Shown here: in pieces, positions 33,742 through 43,511 of the stretch | Layout: every line of letters begins with the position of its first letter | How positions within the stretch are numbered: position 1 is the first letter of the stretch | Assembly: GCF_007993065.1 (NCBI RefSeq) | Contig: NZ_VOPL01000005.1 | Coordinates: forward strand, 124,001-188,000 | DNA: 64,000 nucleotides | From: Paracoccus aurantiacus | GTDB taxonomy: Bacteria > Pseudomonadota > Alphaproteobacteria > Rhodobacterales > Rhodobacteraceae | Reading direction: 5' to 3' | Made by a program: the position numbers and the translations under genes | Notes under the pieces: generated by a model | Databases searched by the model: none | Seen by the model: the letters and a program-made list of their open reading frames with translations, nothing else | Told to the model about the DNA's origin: nothing

Positions 33742-34410
33742 ATGCGTTTTACGGTCGATGACGCGCCCGTTGAACTGGTGCCGGAAAACCTTGTCATCGC
33801 GGGCTGGACGGGCCGGGATGAGGCCGCGATCCGCCACCATATAGACGAGCTGGCAGCGCTTGGCGTCACGCCGCCCTCGGCGACGCCGCTGTTTTACCGC
33901 GTGTCCGCAGCCTTGCTGACGACCGCATCAAGGATCGAGGTGGTGGGCACCGCGACCTCGGGCGAGGTCGAGCCGATGATCCTGCAGGCGAGCGGTCAGC
34001 GCTGGCTTGGTCTGGGTTCGGACCATACCGACCGGGAGCTGGAGGCGTATTCGGTCGCGGCGTCGAAACAGGTCTGCGCAAAACCCTGTGCGCCCGCGCT
34101 GTGGCAATGGGAGACGGTCGCCGACCGGCTTGACGACCTGCGCCTTGAAAGCTGGATCGAGGAAGGCGGCGTCTGGGTGCCTTATCAGGATGGCACGCTG
34201 GCGGCGATACGTCCGCTGGCCGATCTGATCGACGGCTCTGATCTGGGGCAGCTGTCGTCCGGGGCGCCTGCCGCGATGATGTGCGGCACGTTCGGCGCGA
34301 AGGGCGGGGTGCGGCCTGCGGCGCGTTTCCGCATGCGGCTGAGCGATTCTGTTCTGGGACGAGAGATCACCCACGAATACGAAACCGTCGCGCTGCCCGT
34401 CATCGCCTGA
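33742..34410 (+). CDS. DUF2848 protein, fumarylacetoacetase-fold candidate hydrolase
   Basis: A 222-residue protein of the DUF2848 family, distantly related to fumarylacetoacetate hydrolases: VIAGWTGRDEAAIRHHIDELAALGVTPP at the N-terminus, WLGLGSDHTDRELEAYSVAASKQVCAKPCAP in the middle (conserved acidic residues), and FGAKGGVRPAARFRMRL near the end. No member has a firm biochemical function known to me. It is the last gene of the DUF1445-TRAP set and probably acts with DUF1445 on the imported acid. GAAGGA is 9 nt upstream of the start, and a terminator follows the stop. Confidence 0.87.
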   Translation: MRFTVDDAPVELVPENLVIAGWTGRDEAAIRHHIDELAALGVTPPSATPLFYRVSAALLTTASRIEVVGTATSGEVEPMILQASGQRWLGLGSDHTDRELEAYSVAASKQVCAKPCAPALWQWETVADRLDDLRLESWIEEGGVWVPYQDGTLAAIRPLADLIDGSDLGQLSSGAPAAMMCGTFGAKGGVRPAARFRMRLSDSVLGREITHEYETVALPVIA

Positions 34411-34414
34411 TCGC

Positions 34415-34434
34415 CGCCGCATAACCGGCGTTTT
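34415..34434 (+). terminator. Putative intrinsic terminator after the TRAP/DUF2848 operon
   Basis: A 5-bp CGCCG/CGGCG stem (34415-34419 and 34426-34430) with a 6-nt loop is followed by TTTT. It sits 4 bp after the DUF2848 stop and separates this operon from the urease genes. Confidence 0.55.
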
Positions 34435-34500
34435 CAGAATGCCCATGATTTCGGCAGCCTGTCGTGTTTCGGTGCAGGACGGGCATTCCACCGGCCGGAA

Positions 34501-34515
34501 CTGCACAATATTTGC
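34501..34515 (+). promoter_or_regulatory. Candidate sigma-54-like promoter upstream of ureD
   Basis: CTGCAC, 5 nt, TTGC matches the -24/-12 layout (GCAC-N5-TTGC with the -12 GC intact), although the -24 GG doublet is TG here. It lies about 46 bp before the ureD start. A GC hairpin (arms 34514-34520 and 34535-34541) overlaps its right end in the leader. Nitrogen control of urease through sigma-54 is common in proteobacteria, but this single weak match is only suggestive. Confidence 0.3.
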
Positions 34516-34560
34516 CCGCCCCGCCTCACATTGCGGCGGGCGCAGTTCTAGGGTCGGGCC

Positions 34561-35364
34561 ATGCTTGACGCCGTGGACATGCAACGCAGCGCTGGCGCGG
34601 CGTGCGTCGCCGTGGATCGCGCAAGACTGACCGGATTGTCGCAATCCGGCAGCGCCAAGGCCATGCTGCCCCGGACCCACGGGGCAGTGCCGGAAATCGT
34701 GTTCCTGAATACCTCTGGCGGGCTGACCGCAGGCGACCGGCTGGATTACGAGATTGATCTGGCTCCCGGCACCCGCGCCACCGCCACAACCCAGACAGCA
34801 GAGCGCGCTTATCGCGCCGAAGGCGGCACGGCGCGGGCCGGGGTCAGGCTGCGGGTCGGCGCGGGCGGCGCGCTTGATTGGTTGCCGCAGGAAACGATCC
34901 TGTTCGACGGCTCTGCTTTGTCGCGCGAAACCGAGGTGGATCTGGAAGGTGACGCAGCTTTCCTTGGGGTCGAGACGGTCGTTCTCGGGCGCGCCGCGAT
35001 GGGCGAGACGGTCGCGCGGGCCTGCTTTCGTGACACGCGCCGCATCCGCCGGGACGGGCGTCTGGAACTGCTCGACCCCTTCCGGCTGGACAGCGCCGCA
35101 CTAAGCCGTGCCGCCGGCCCGGCGCTTCTGAACGGCGCGCGCGCCTTTGCGGTGTTGATCCTGTCCGCGCCCGCTGCGGAGGACAGGCTGGGTGATATGC
35201 GCGCCGCCGAGGTCGAGCCGGGCGTCGAAATTGCGGCCTCGGCCATGCCGGGGCGGCTGATCCTGCGCGCGCTTGCCGCGGATGCCTGGCCGCTGCGCCA
35301 GCAGATGGCGCGGCTGATACAGATCTTGCGACCGGGCGGGCTGCCGCGCGTCTGGCAGTCTTAG
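34561..35364 (+). CDS. ureD: Urease accessory protein UreD
   Basis: A 267-residue chaperone that binds apo-urease and recruits UreF and UreG for nickel insertion. Family blocks are HGAVPEIVFLNTSGGLTAGDRLDYEIDLAPGTRATATTQTAERAYRA near residues 40-86, LDWLPQETILFDGSALSRETEVDL, and VLGRAAMGE. It is the first gene of the urease operon. The preceding 150 bp hold the terminator of the previous operon and a candidate promoter. The ATG has only a weak ribosome site (GGGTCGGG). Confidence 0.94.
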   Translation: MLDAVDMQRSAGAACVAVDRARLTGLSQSGSAKAMLPRTHGAVPEIVFLNTSGGLTAGDRLDYEIDLAPGTRATATTQTAERAYRAEGGTARAGVRLRVGAGGALDWLPQETILFDGSALSRETEVDLEGDAAFLGVETVVLGRAAMGETVARACFRDTRRIRRDGRLELLDPFRLDSAALSRAAGPALLNGARAFAVLILSAPAAEDRLGDMRAAEVEPGVEIAASAMPGRLILRALAADAWPLRQQMARLIQILRPGGLPRVWQS

Positions 35365-35373
35365 GAGTTACGA

Positions 35374-35676
35374 ATGAACCTGACCCCCCGCGAGAAGGAC
35401 AAGCTGCTGGTCAGCCTTGCTGCGATGGTCGCGCGCGGACGGCTGGAACGCGGCGTCAAGCTGAACCACCCCGAGGCAATCGCGCTGATTACCGATTACG
35501 TCGTCGAAGGCGCGCGCGACGGGCGCAGCGTGTCCGACCTGATGTCGGCGGGTGCCAGCGTCATCTCCGCCGATCAGTGCATGGATGGCGTGCCGTCCAT
35601 GATCGAGACCGTGCAGGTCGAAGCCACATTTCCCGACGGCACGAAGCTCGTCACCGTCCACCACCCGATCCGTTAG
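35374..35676 (+). CDS. ureA: Urease gamma subunit UreA
   Basis: The standard 100-residue structural gamma subunit: [39 protein letters not shown] at the N-terminus, [37 protein letters not shown] at the C-terminus. GGAG is 8 nt upstream of the start. It assembles with UreB and UreC into the cytosolic enzyme that splits urea into ammonia and carbamate. Unusually, it is separated from ureB by a membrane-protein gene. Confidence 0.97.
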   Translation: MNLTPREKDKLLVSLAAMVARGRLERGVKLNHPEAIALITDYVVEGARDGRSVSDLMSAGASVISADQCMDGVPSMIETVQVEATFPDGTKLVTVHHPIR

Positions 35677-35684
35677 GAAGACCG

Positions 35685-36236
35685 ATGAAAAAGACCTTTT
35701 GCCTTCTTGCCCTGATGCCCACTGCCGCACTTGCCCATGCCGGGCACGAGGTCGGCAGCTTCCACAGCGGCTTTGGCCACCCGTTCAGTGGTGCGGATCA
35801 CATGCTGGCCATGGTCGCCCTTGGCCTGCTGGCCATGCAGGTCGGGGGTCGCGGCGTCTGGGCGCTGCCTTTGACCTTCGTGGCCGCGATGCTGGTTGGT
35901 GGTGCGCTGGGTGCTGGCGGAATGCCTTTCCCGGCGGTCGAGCCGACGATCCTTGCATCCTGCATCATCCTCGGCGCGCTTGTGGCGATGGCGGTGAAAT
36001 TGCCGATGTGGCTGACGCTGGCTGGCACGGCGTTCTTCGGTGCGGCGCATGGCTGGGCGCATGGCGCGGAAGGCCCTGCCAGTGGTCTGGCGGTTTATGC
36101 GACGGGCTTCGCGGTGGCGACGGCACTGCTGCACGGGCTGGGCATTGTGGCGGGAAAAGCAATTCCGGCGGTGGCGATCCGTCTGGCGGGTTTCGCAGCG
36201 GCGCTCGCGGGCGTGACCCTTGCCGTGGCGGGCTGA
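35685..36236 (+). CDS. ureJ: HupE/UreJ-family membrane protein
   Basis: A 183-residue protein with a signal-like first helix ([19 protein letters not shown]), then the family motif [21 protein letters not shown], in which a histidine-aspartate-histidine cluster is thought to bind metal, and about five further hydrophobic helices. HupE/UreJ proteins are nickel or cobalt permeases linked to hydrogenase or urease. Lying between ureA and ureB with 8-bp and 1-bp gaps, it very probably supplies nickel for this urease. The start ATG has GGAAG nearby. Confidence 0.9.
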   Translation: MKKTFCLLALMPTAALAHAGHEVGSFHSGFGHPFSGADHMLAMVALGLLAMQVGGRGVWALPLTFVAAMLVGGALGAGGMPFPAVEPTILASCIILGALVAMAVKLPMWLTLAGTAFFGAAHGWAHGAEGPASGLAVYATGFAVATALLHGLGIVAGKAIPAVAIRLAGFAAALAGVTLAVAG

Positions 36237-36237
36237 C

Positions 36238-36543
36238 ATGATCCCCGGTGAGATCATCCCCGCAGAGGGCAGCATCACCCTGAACGAGGGGCGGCAGGCG
36301 ACCACCCTGATGGTCGCCAACACAGGCGACCGCCCGGTGCAGGTGGGCAGCCACTATCACTTCGCCGAAACCAATCCGGGCCTCGATTTCGACCGCGATG
36401 CCGCGCGGGGCATGCGTCTGGACATCGCCGCAGGCACCGCGATCCGGTTCGAGCCGGGTCAGCGGCGCGAGGTGCGGCTGATTCCCTTCGCGGGCGACCG
36501 GCAGGTCTGGGGGTTCAACCAACACGTCATGGGGGCGCTGTAA
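36238..36543 (+). CDS. ureB: Urease beta subunit UreB
   Basis: The 101-residue structural beta subunit: [49 protein letters not shown] is the conserved jelly-roll N-terminus, and the [12 protein letters not shown] and [17 protein letters not shown] blocks follow. The stop codon overlaps the ureC start (TAATG). Normal length, no oddities. Confidence 0.97.
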   Translation: MIPGEIIPAEGSITLNEGRQATTLMVANTGDRPVQVGSHYHFAETNPGLDFDRDAARGMRLDIAAGTAIRFEPGQRREVRLIPFAGDRQVWGFNQHVMGAL

Positions 36544-38246
36544 TGCCTGCTTCAATCTCTCGCGCCGCCTATGCCGATATGTTCGGTCCCACGACCGGCG
36601 ACCGCGTCCGCCTTGGCGATACCGACCTGATTATCGAGGTCGAGCGTGACCTGACCGTCTATGGCGAGGAGGTCAAATTCGGCGGTGGTAAGGTCATTCG
36701 CGACGGGATGGGGCAAAGCCAGATCACGCGCGAAGGCGGGGCGATGGATACGGTGCTGACCAATGCGCTGATCCTCGACCATTCGGGCATTTACAAGGCG
36801 GATATCGGGCTTCGCGACGGTCGCATCGCCGCCATCGGCAAGGCCGGCAATCCCGACACGCAGCCGGGCGTTGACATCATCATCGGGCCGGGGACGGAAA
36901 TCATCGCGGCCGAGGGCCGGATCATCACCGCTGGCGGCATCGACTGCCATATCCATTTCATCTGCCCCCAGCAGGTGGACGACGCGCTGCATTCCGGCAT
37001 CACCACGATGATCGGCGGCGGCACGGGGCCTGCGCATGGCACGCTCGCCACCACCTGCACGCCGGGGCCGTGGCATATCCGGCGGATGCTGGAAGCCGCC
37101 GACGGATTGCCGATGAATATCGGCCTCGCCGGGAAGGGCAATGCGTCCCGCCCCGAGGCGCTTCTGGAACAGATCCGCGCCGGCGCCTGCGCGCTGAAAC
37201 TGCACGAGGATTGGGGCGCCACGCCCGCCGCCATCGACTGCTGCCTGACCGTGGCCGAGGAGCATGACATTCAGGTCATGATCCACACCGATACGCTGAA
37301 CGAATCCGGCTTTGTCGAAAACACGCTGAAAGCCATCGCCGGGCGCACCATCCATGCCTATCACACCGAAGGCGCGGGTGGCGGCCATGCGCCGGACATC
37401 ATCCGTGTGGTGGGGACGCAGAATGTCATCCCGTCATCCACCAACCCGACGCGGCCCTATACGGTGAATACCATCGAAGAGCATCTGGATATGCTGATGG
37501 TGTGCCATCACCTTGACCGGGCGATCCCGGAAGATGTTGCATTCGCCGAATCCCGCATCAGGCGAGAGACGATTGCCGCCGAAGACATTCTGCACGATCT
37601 GGGCGCGTTCAGCATCATCAGCTCGGACAGTCAGGCCATGGGACGGGTGGGCGAGGTTATTACGCGGACATGGCAGACCGCCCACAAGATGAAGATGCAG
37701 CGCGGGCGGCTGGACGGTGAGGCGGGGGAAAACGACAACCTGCGCGCCCGCCGCTATGTCGCGAAATACACCATCAACCCCGCTGTGGCGCATGGGATCA
37801 GCGCCCATGTCGGCAGCGTCGAGGTTGGCAAGCGCGCCGATCTGGTCATGTGGTCGCCTGCCTTCTTCGGTGCCAAACCCGAGATGAGCCTGATCGGCGG
37901 GCAGATCGTCATGGCGCAGATGGGCGATCCCAATGCCTCCATCCCGACGCCGCAGCCGATGTATTCGCGCCCGATGTTCGGCGCGCTGGGCCGCGCGGTC
38001 GGGCAGGCGGCGGTGCATTTCGTGTCAAAGGCAGGGGTCGAGGCTGGTGCGGCCGACGGGCTGATGAAGCAGGCGGTCGCCGTCGAAGGCACACGCGGCA
38101 TCGGCAAGCGCGACATGCGCCTGAACGACGCCACGCCCGAAATCGAGGTTGATCCCGAAACCTATGAGGTCCGCGCAGACGGGCAGATCCTGACTTGCGA
38201 GCCGGCAACGGAATTGCCGCTCGCGCAACGCTATTTCCTGTATTGA
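36543..38246 (+). CDS. ureC: Urease alpha (catalytic) subunit UreC
   Basis: A 567-residue nickel amidohydrolase. The metal ligands His136 and His138 are in [14 protein letters not shown], the bridging carbamylated lysine is Lys219 in [10 protein letters not shown], and later histidines lie in [11 protein letters not shown] and [19 protein letters not shown]. The mobile-flap segment MVCHHLD contains the conserved cysteine. Full length and intact. It is coupled to ureB and followed after 12 bp by ureE. Urea comes from the Urt transporter downstream and internally from ureidoglycolate lyase (59719). Confidence 0.98.
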   Translation: MPASISRAAYADMFGPTTGDRVRLGDTDLIIEVERDLTVYGEEVKFGGGKVIRDGMGQSQITREGGAMDTVLTNALILDHSGIYKADIGLRDGRIAAIGKAGNPDTQPGVDIIIGPGTEIIAAEGRIITAGGIDCHIHFICPQQVDDALHSGITTMIGGGTGPAHGTLATTCTPGPWHIRRMLEAADGLPMNIGLAGKGNASRPEALLEQIRAGACALKLHEDWGATPAAIDCCLTVAEEHDIQVMIHTDTLNESGFVENTLKAIAGRTIHAYHTEGAGGGHAPDIIRVVGTQNVIPSSTNPTRPYTVNTIEEHLDMLMVCHHLDRAIPEDVAFAESRIRRETIAAEDILHDLGAFSIISSDSQAMGRVGEVITRTWQTAHKMKMQRGRLDGEAGENDNLRARRYVAKYTINPAVAHGISAHVGSVEVGKRADLVMWSPAFFGAKPEMSLIGGQIVMAQMGDPNASIPTPQPMYSRPMFGALGRAVGQAAVHFVSKAGVEAGAADGLMKQAVAVEGTRGIGKRDMRLNDATPEIEVDPETYEVRADGQILTCEPATELPLAQRYFLY

Positions 38247-38258
38247 AAGGGGGCTGCG

Positions 38259-38726
38259 ATGCATTTTCTGGCTAACGGAGACGAATTAGGGGTCGCGGTG
38301 GCGATCCTTCCGGCGGATCACGGTCGCAAGGTCGTGGGCCGGGTGGTTCTCGATTACGAAGCGCGCTGCCTGCGCCGAAAGCGCCTGTCGACCGAAGGCG
38401 GCGCGGCCTTCATGGTGGACTTGCCACAGACCGTCAGCCTCGACCCCGGCGCGGCCTTTGCGCTGGCGGACGGCAATGCGATCGAGGTGGTCGAGGCGCA
38501 TGAACCCGTGCTGCGGATCGAGGGCGATCTGGCGCGACTTGCCTGGCATATCGGCAACCGGCATTGCCCCTGCGAAATGGCGGATGACCATTTGATTATC
38601 CGCGCAGATCCGGTGCTGGAAGACATGCTTCGCAAGCTTGGTGCGAATATTGCGAAGGGTTATGCGCCCTTCCGTCCCGAAGGCGGTGCTTACGGTCATG
38701 GACGGACCTTCGGCCATTCCCACTGA
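38259..38726 (+). CDS. ureE: Urease accessory protein UreE (nickel metallochaperone)
   Basis: A 155-residue nickel carrier: the N-terminal peptide-binding-like domain (KVVGRVVLDYEARCLRRKRL; FMVDLPQTVSL) is followed by the metal-binding domain LARLAWHIGNRHCPCEMADDHLIIRADPVLEDML. The C-terminal tail [11 protein letters not shown] has only a few histidines, much shorter than the Klebsiella His-rich tail. It overlaps ureF by 29 bp, which couples their translation. GGGGG lies upstream of the start. Confidence 0.94.
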   Translation: MHFLANGDELGVAVAILPADHGRKVVGRVVLDYEARCLRRKRLSTEGGAAFMVDLPQTVSLDPGAAFALADGNAIEVVEAHEPVLRIEGDLARLAWHIGNRHCPCEMADDHLIIRADPVLEDMLRKLGANIAKGYAPFRPEGGAYGHGRTFGHSH

Positions 38727-39369
38727 GGCCAACCAGCAGGGGGCGCGCCTGCTGGCCGTGCAGCTTTTGTCCCCGGCCTTCCCGACCGGGGCCTTCGCCT
38801 ATGCGCAGGGGCTGGAATGGGCGATGGATCAGGGCAGCGTCAATAATGCGGCGACGCTGGCCGCGTGGATCGCTGATGTGCTGGAATATGGCGCGGGCTG
38901 GTCCGATGCGGTGATCCTGTCGCTGGCCCTGCGACCGGGCGCGGATCATGCGGCGCTGGACGAGTTGGCCCGCGCGATGTGCCTGACATCCGAGCGGTTG
39001 ACCGAGACGCTGGAACAGGGCGCGGCCTTCGCCTCGACTGCCGCGCCGATTACCGGGGCGGATAGCATGCCGGTTGCGCTGCCCGTCTCGGTCGGTCGGG
39101 CGCTTGCGGGTTTCGGCTTGCCGCGGGCCGAAGTCATCGGGCTTTACCTGCATGGGCTGGCACTGAATCTTATTCAGGCGGCGGTTCGGTTCATGCCATT
39201 GGGACAGGCCGAAGGTCAGCGCATCCTTGCCAGCCTGTCGCCCGTGATCCTGCGCCTTTCGGCATTGGCTGCGGACGCGACCGAAGACGATCTGGGCGGC
39301 TGTGCCATTGGCGCGGAAATTGCCCAGATGCGACACGAAACAATGACAGTCAGGATATTCCGCACATGA
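38698..39369 (+). CDS. ureF: Urease accessory protein UreF
   Basis: A 223-residue helical GTPase-activating partner of UreG. Family signatures are [29 protein letters not shown] near the N-terminus and [19 protein letters not shown] near the C-terminus. The start at 38698 was chosen because the conserved region begins soon after, although earlier in-frame starts inside ureE exist and would add 20 residues without family similarity. Its end overlaps ureG by 4 bp. Confidence 0.92.
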   Translation: MDGPSAIPTEANQQGARLLAVQLLSPAFPTGAFAYAQGLEWAMDQGSVNNAATLAAWIADVLEYGAGWSDAVILSLALRPGADHAALDELARAMCLTSERLTETLEQGAAFASTAAPITGADSMPVALPVSVGRALAGFGLPRAEVIGLYLHGLALNLIQAAVRFMPLGQAEGQRILASLSPVILRLSALAADATEDDLGGCAIGAEIAQMRHETMTVRIFRT

Positions 39370-39983
39370 AGAACGGCCCCCTTCGCGTTGGCATCGGCGG
39401 TCCCGTCGGTGCCGGCAAGACCACGCTGACCATCGAACTTTCCCGCCTGCTGGCCCCGCGCCTGTCGATGGCGGTGGTGACGAACGACATCTATACCCGC
39501 GAGGATGCCGAGGCGCTGATGCGCGCGCAGGTTCTGCCGCAGGACCGCGTTCGCGGCGTCGAAACCGGCGGCTGCCCCCATACCGCGATTCGCGAGGATG
39601 CCAGCATCAATCTGGCCGCGATTGCCGACCTGAACGAAAAGCTGCCGGATCTGGATCTGGTGCTGATCGAATCAGGCGGCGACAATCTGGCCGCGACCTT
39701 CAGCCCGGAACTGGCCGATCTGACGATCTATGTGATCGACACGGCGGCCGGGCAGGACATTCCGCGCAAGAAAGGGCCGGGGCTGGCACGGTCCGATCTG
39801 CTGGTCGTGAACAAGACCGATCTTGCGCCCTATGTCGGCGTCGATGCGGAACTGCTTGAAAGCGATGCGAAAACCGCGCGCGGGACGCGCCCGGTCGTCA
39901 TGGCTGCGCTGCGGCAGGCCAAAGGCGCGGCAGATGTCGCGGAATTCATCATCCGAGAGGGCGGGCTGACCCCTCGGGCCTGA
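39366..39983 (+). CDS. ureG: Urease accessory GTPase UreG
   Basis: A 205-residue SIMIBI GTPase with P-loop [11 protein letters not shown] (residues 11-21), the nickel-binding CPH region as [15 protein letters not shown], the Walker B-like [10 protein letters not shown], and base-recognition motif [10 protein letters not shown]. It couples GTP hydrolysis to delivery of nickel into UreC with UreD, UreF and UreE, all encoded here. It is the last gene of the urease operon. No obvious terminator follows; a 285-bp gap precedes urtA. Confidence 0.97.
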   Translation: MKNGPLRVGIGGPVGAGKTTLTIELSRLLAPRLSMAVVTNDIYTREDAEALMRAQVLPQDRVRGVETGGCPHTAIREDASINLAAIADLNEKLPDLDLVLIESGGDNLAATFSPELADLTIYVIDTAAGQDIPRKKGPGLARSDLLVVNKTDLAPYVGVDAELLESDAKTARGTRPVVMAALRQAKGAADVAEFIIREGGLTPRA

Positions 39984-40268
39984 CTTCGCGCGGCGAATGC
40001 CGATATTTCAGGCAAAGTCGCGCCAGTCTGGCCAATTTGACGCCAATTGAAAGGACGGCAGGGTCGAACCCGCCTCGCATGATTGCCTGAAAGCGCGGCA
40101 GCCGTTTTTCTGCAGATGCGAACGGCCCGAAGTGGCTGGAAGTGTGCGACGGCCAAACGCCTTGGAAACGATGCCGCCGCACGGGTGCAACAATGTTGCC
40201 GTCACCATTTACCACCGCTGCGGCCCGGCCGGAAGCGGGCAGATCGGTGCGGCCCGAAAGGGAAGAAG
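39984..40268. promoter_or_regulatory. Intergenic leader between ureG and urtA
   Basis: 285 bp without a credible gene. It contains a small inverted repeat GCAAC-AAT-GTTGC (40187-40199) and AAGAAG just before the urtA start, and probably the urt promoter. No convincing nitrogen-control site (NtrC pair or clear sigma-54 box) was seen; a TGGC-type sequence near 40030 is too poor to call. Confidence 0.4.
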
Positions 40269-41552
40269 ATGACGGGTTTGAAATCAATAATGGCAGGCTC
40301 GGCGCTGGGTCTGCTGCTGGCCGGCAGCGCATGGGCGCAGGACGACACGATCAAGATCGGCGTGCTGCATTCACTGTCTGGCACAATGGCGATTTCGGAA
40401 ACCACGCTGAAGGACACTGTCCTGATGATGGTCGAACAGCAGAACGCCAAGGGCGGCGTTCTGGGCAAGCAGATCGAGGCGGTGGTCGTCGATCCGGCCT
40501 CGGACTGGCCCTTGTTCGCCGAAAAGGCGCGCGAGCTGATTTCCGATCAGGGTGTCGATGCGATCTTCGGTTGCTGGACCAGCGTCAGCCGCAAATCGGT
40601 GCTGCCGGTGATCGAGGAGTTGAACGGGCTGCTGTTCTATCCGGTTCAGTACGAGGGCGAAGAATCGTCGAAGAACGTCATCTATACCGGTGCCGCCCCG
40701 AACCAGCAGGCGATCCCGGCGGTGGATTACATGCGTGACGAACTGGGCGTCGAGAAATGGGCGCTTCTGGGCACGGATTATGTCTATCCGCGCACCACGA
40801 ACACAATTCTGGAAGCCTATCTGAAGGATAACGGCACCACGCAGGACGACATTTTCGTGAACTACACGCCGTTCGGTCATTCCGACTGGTCGAAGATCGT
40901 GGCCGACGTCGTGGCGCTTGGCAAGGACGGCAAGAAGGTCGGCGTGGTATCCACCATCAATGGCGATGCGAATGTGGGCTTCTACAAGGAGCTCGCAGCG
41001 GCGGGCGTGTCCGCCGATGACATTCCGGTCATGGCCTTTTCCGTGGGCGAGGAAGAGCTTTCGGGTCTGGATACCGCGAACCTTGTCGGGCATCTGGCCG
41101 CCTGGAATTACTTCGAAAGCGCCGATACGCCTGAAAACGCCGCCTTCATCGAGGAATGGCACAAGTTCACCGGCGACGACAAGCGCGTGACCAACGACCC
41201 GATGGAAGCCACGATGATCGGCTTCAACGCATGGGTTGCGGCGGTTGAAAAGGCGGGCAGCACCGACACCGACGCCGTGCTGGATGCGATCGTGGGTGTC
41301 GAGGTGCCGAACCTGACCGGCACCATGGCGACGGTCCTGCCGAACCACCACCTGACCAAGCCGGTCCTGATCGGTGAAATCCGCGATGACGGCCAGTTTG
41401 ACATCGTCAGCGAGACCGATCCGGTTCCGGGCGATGCATGGACCGACTTCCTGCCGGAATCGGCCGTGCTGGATGCCGACTGGCCGGGCAAGGAATGCGG
41501 CATGTTCAACACCGACACGAACAGCTGCGTGCAGCTGCAGTCGAACTACTGA
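40269..41552 (+). CDS. urtA: Urea ABC transporter substrate-binding protein UrtA
   Basis: A 427-residue periplasmic binding protein of the branched-chain amino acid type. The signal peptide ends at SAWA (about residue 24). The mature protein begins DDTIKIGVLHSLSGTMAISETTLKDTVLM, the UrtA signature, and continues with IFGCWTSVSRKSVLPVIEELNGLLFYPVQYEGEE and NYFESADTPEN. Together these distinguish it from LivK. It heads the five-gene urtABCDE operon directly downstream of urease, which provides high-affinity capture of external urea. Confidence 0.96.
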   Translation: MTGLKSIMAGSALGLLLAGSAWAQDDTIKIGVLHSLSGTMAISETTLKDTVLMMVEQQNAKGGVLGKQIEAVVVDPASDWPLFAEKARELISDQGVDAIFGCWTSVSRKSVLPVIEELNGLLFYPVQYEGEESSKNVIYTGAAPNQQAIPAVDYMRDELGVEKWALLGTDYVYPRTTNTILEAYLKDNGTTQDDIFVNYTPFGHSDWSKIVADVVALGKDGKKVGVVSTINGDANVGFYKELAAAGVSADDIPVMAFSVGEEELSGLDTANLVGHLAAWNYFESADTPENAAFIEEWHKFTGDDKRVTNDPMEATMIGFNAWVAAVEKAGSTDTDAVLDAIVGVEVPNLTGTMATVLPNHHLTKPVLIGEIRDDGQFDIVSETDPVPGDAWTDFLPESAVLDADWPGKECGMFNTDTNSCVQLQSNY

Positions 41553-41606
41553 CCGGCGCGGGGCGGCCTCGTGCTGCCCCGACCGACCTGAACCGAAAGG
41601 GCCGCC

Positions 41607-43508
41607 ATGCGCCGACTGCTTTTCTGCCTTCTTCTGCTGATCGCCGCGCCTGCATGGGCGCAGGATCTGCAATCGGTGCTTGATGCCAATCGCGACCAGA
41701 TCGAAAAGCCCTCGCGCCAGACCATCGGGCCGGTCATTGCCGAAATCGCGGCCAGCGGCGAAGGTGCGGTCGCGTTTCTGGAGGCATGGGGCGACCGGCG
41801 CGTCGGCGTGACGGATGACGGGCGCTTTGCGATCATCGACGGCGATGCGGCGGCGGATGCGGTGACAGGTGCCGCGGTCGCAGGCGATGTGAAGGCGCTG
41901 AAGCCCAATTCCGGCGTGCGCGGGCTGATTGCGGCGGCGCTGGTGCCAGCGCAGCTTGCCGATCCCGATACCGCGCGCCGTCGCGCAGCACTTGATGCGC
42001 TTGGCCGCGATGCCACGGCGGAACATCTGCCGGCGCTGCGGGCTTCGCTGGACGATCCCGACCCCGGCCTAGCCGCCCGCAAGACGCGGCTGGAACGTCT
42101 GCTGACCGTCCGCTTCGACCCCGATCCCGCCGCGCGGGTCGCGGCAATCGAAAGCTTCGCCGGCGATACCGGGGCGGATGTGCAGGCGGCGCTGAACCCG
42201 CTGCTGTCCACCACCCGCATCGCGGCGACCGAACTGCCCGCAGATGCCAATATCGCCCGCAATCTTGGCGTCGGCAGCGATCTGACCCGAGAGGAGGCTT
42301 ACCGGCTGCTGGTCGATGCCGAACTCGCCCGGCCCCGGCTGAGCGATGCCGAACAGAAATCGGCGCTTTCTGCGAATATCTCGGACGGGCAGGTCGGTAA
42401 TATCCCCGTCGCAAATCTGGACAGCCCGGATGCCCGCGACCGCGCTTATCGCGCGCTGGCCGCCGCTGGCACCGTCCGCCCCGCTGCAAGTGCTGACGAT
42501 GTCGATGCGGCGCTGGAAAGCCACGTTTTCGCCGATATTTACGACGAACCTTCGGCCGAGGTCACGGATGCCGCGCGCGGCACGCTGAACGGCCTTGTCT
42601 TTCGCGAGCGTGCGCAGCAAAGCGTCGATATTACGCTGGACGCGCTGTCGCTGGCATCCATCTATTTCCTTGCGGCAATCGGGCTTGCGATCACCTTCGG
42701 GGTGATGGGCGTCATCAATATGGCGCATGGCGAATTCATCATGATGGGGGCCTATACCGGCTATGTCGTGCAGGGCTTTATCGCCAACAAGACCGTGTCG
42801 CTGATCGTGGCGCTGCCTGCGGCCTTCATCGTCACCGCGCTGGCGGGGATCGTGCTGTATCGTCTGGTCATCCGGCATCTTGCCAAACGTCCGCTGGAAA
42901 CGCTGCTGGCAACCTTCGGCGTGTCCATCGCGCTGCAGCAGCTTGCAAAGAACATTTTCGGCACGCAGGCGCGACCGCTGACCGCGCCCGACTGGCTGGG
43001 CGGGTCCGTAGGCTTTGGCGAGATTATCTCGATTTCCACGATCCGCGTCGCGATTTTCGTGTTGGCGCTGCTGTTTCTGTGCCTGTTCCTGTATATCACC
43101 AAGCGCACCCGGATGGGCCTGAACATGCGCGCCGTGACGCAGAACCCCGGCATGGCGGCCAGCATGGGCATCAACCCCGACCGGGTGGCGATGCTGACCT
43201 TCGGGCTTGGTTCGGGCATTGCGGGGATCGCGGGTGTCGCCATCGGGCTGTTCGCCAAGGTCACGTCCGAGCTTGGCAGCGACTATATCGTGCAAAGCTT
43301 CATGACCGTGGTTGTCGGCGGCGTCGGCAATATCTGGGGGACGCTGGCGGGTGCTGCGATGATCGGCGGACTGCAAAAGGGGATCGAGGTTCTGAACCCC
43401 GCGAATACGCTGGCCGCGCAGACATGGATGATCCTGTTCATCATCATTTTCATCCAGTTCCGTCCGCGCGGCATCTTCCCGACCCGTGGCCGCTTTGTGG
43501 AGGGCTGA
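41607..43508 (+). CDS. urtB: Urea ABC transporter permease UrtB
   Basis: A 633-residue LivH-type permease with a signal peptide (MRRLLFCLLLLIAAPAWA) and a long periplasmic N-terminal extension of about 300 residues before the membrane domain, which starts near LDALSLASIYFLAAIGLAITFGVMGVINMAHGEFIMMGAY. The extension contains HEAT-like alanine/leucine-rich segments (GVRGLIAAALVPAQL; ALDALGRDATAEHLPALR). Extended UrtB proteins are usual in proteobacteria, although this one is at the long end. It pairs with UrtC, which starts 3 bp downstream. Confidence 0.94.
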   Translation: MRRLLFCLLLLIAAPAWAQDLQSVLDANRDQIEKPSRQTIGPVIAEIAASGEGAVAFLEAWGDRRVGVTDDGRFAIIDGDAAADAVTGAAVAGDVKALKPNSGVRGLIAAALVPAQLADPDTARRRAALDALGRDATAEHLPALRASLDDPDPGLAARKTRLERLLTVRFDPDPAARVAAIESFAGDTGADVQAALNPLLSTTRIAATELPADANIARNLGVGSDLTREEAYRLLVDAELARPRLSDAEQKSALSANISDGQVGNIPVANLDSPDARDRAYRALAAAGTVRPAASADDVDAALESHVFADIYDEPSAEVTDAARGTLNGLVFRERAQQSVDITLDALSLASIYFLAAIGLAITFGVMGVINMAHGEFIMMGAYTGYVVQGFIANKTVSLIVALPAAFIVTALAGIVLYRLVIRHLAKRPLETLLATFGVSIALQQLAKNIFGTQARPLTAPDWLGGSVGFGEIISISTIRVAIFVLALLFLCLFLYITKRTRMGLNMRAVTQNPGMAASMGINPDRVAMLTFGLGSGIAGIAGVAIGLFAKVTSELGSDYIVQSFMTVVVGGVGNIWGTLAGAAMIGGLQKGIEVLNPANTLAAQTWMILFIIIFIQFRPRGIFPTRGRFVEG

Positions 43509-43511
43509 TCC

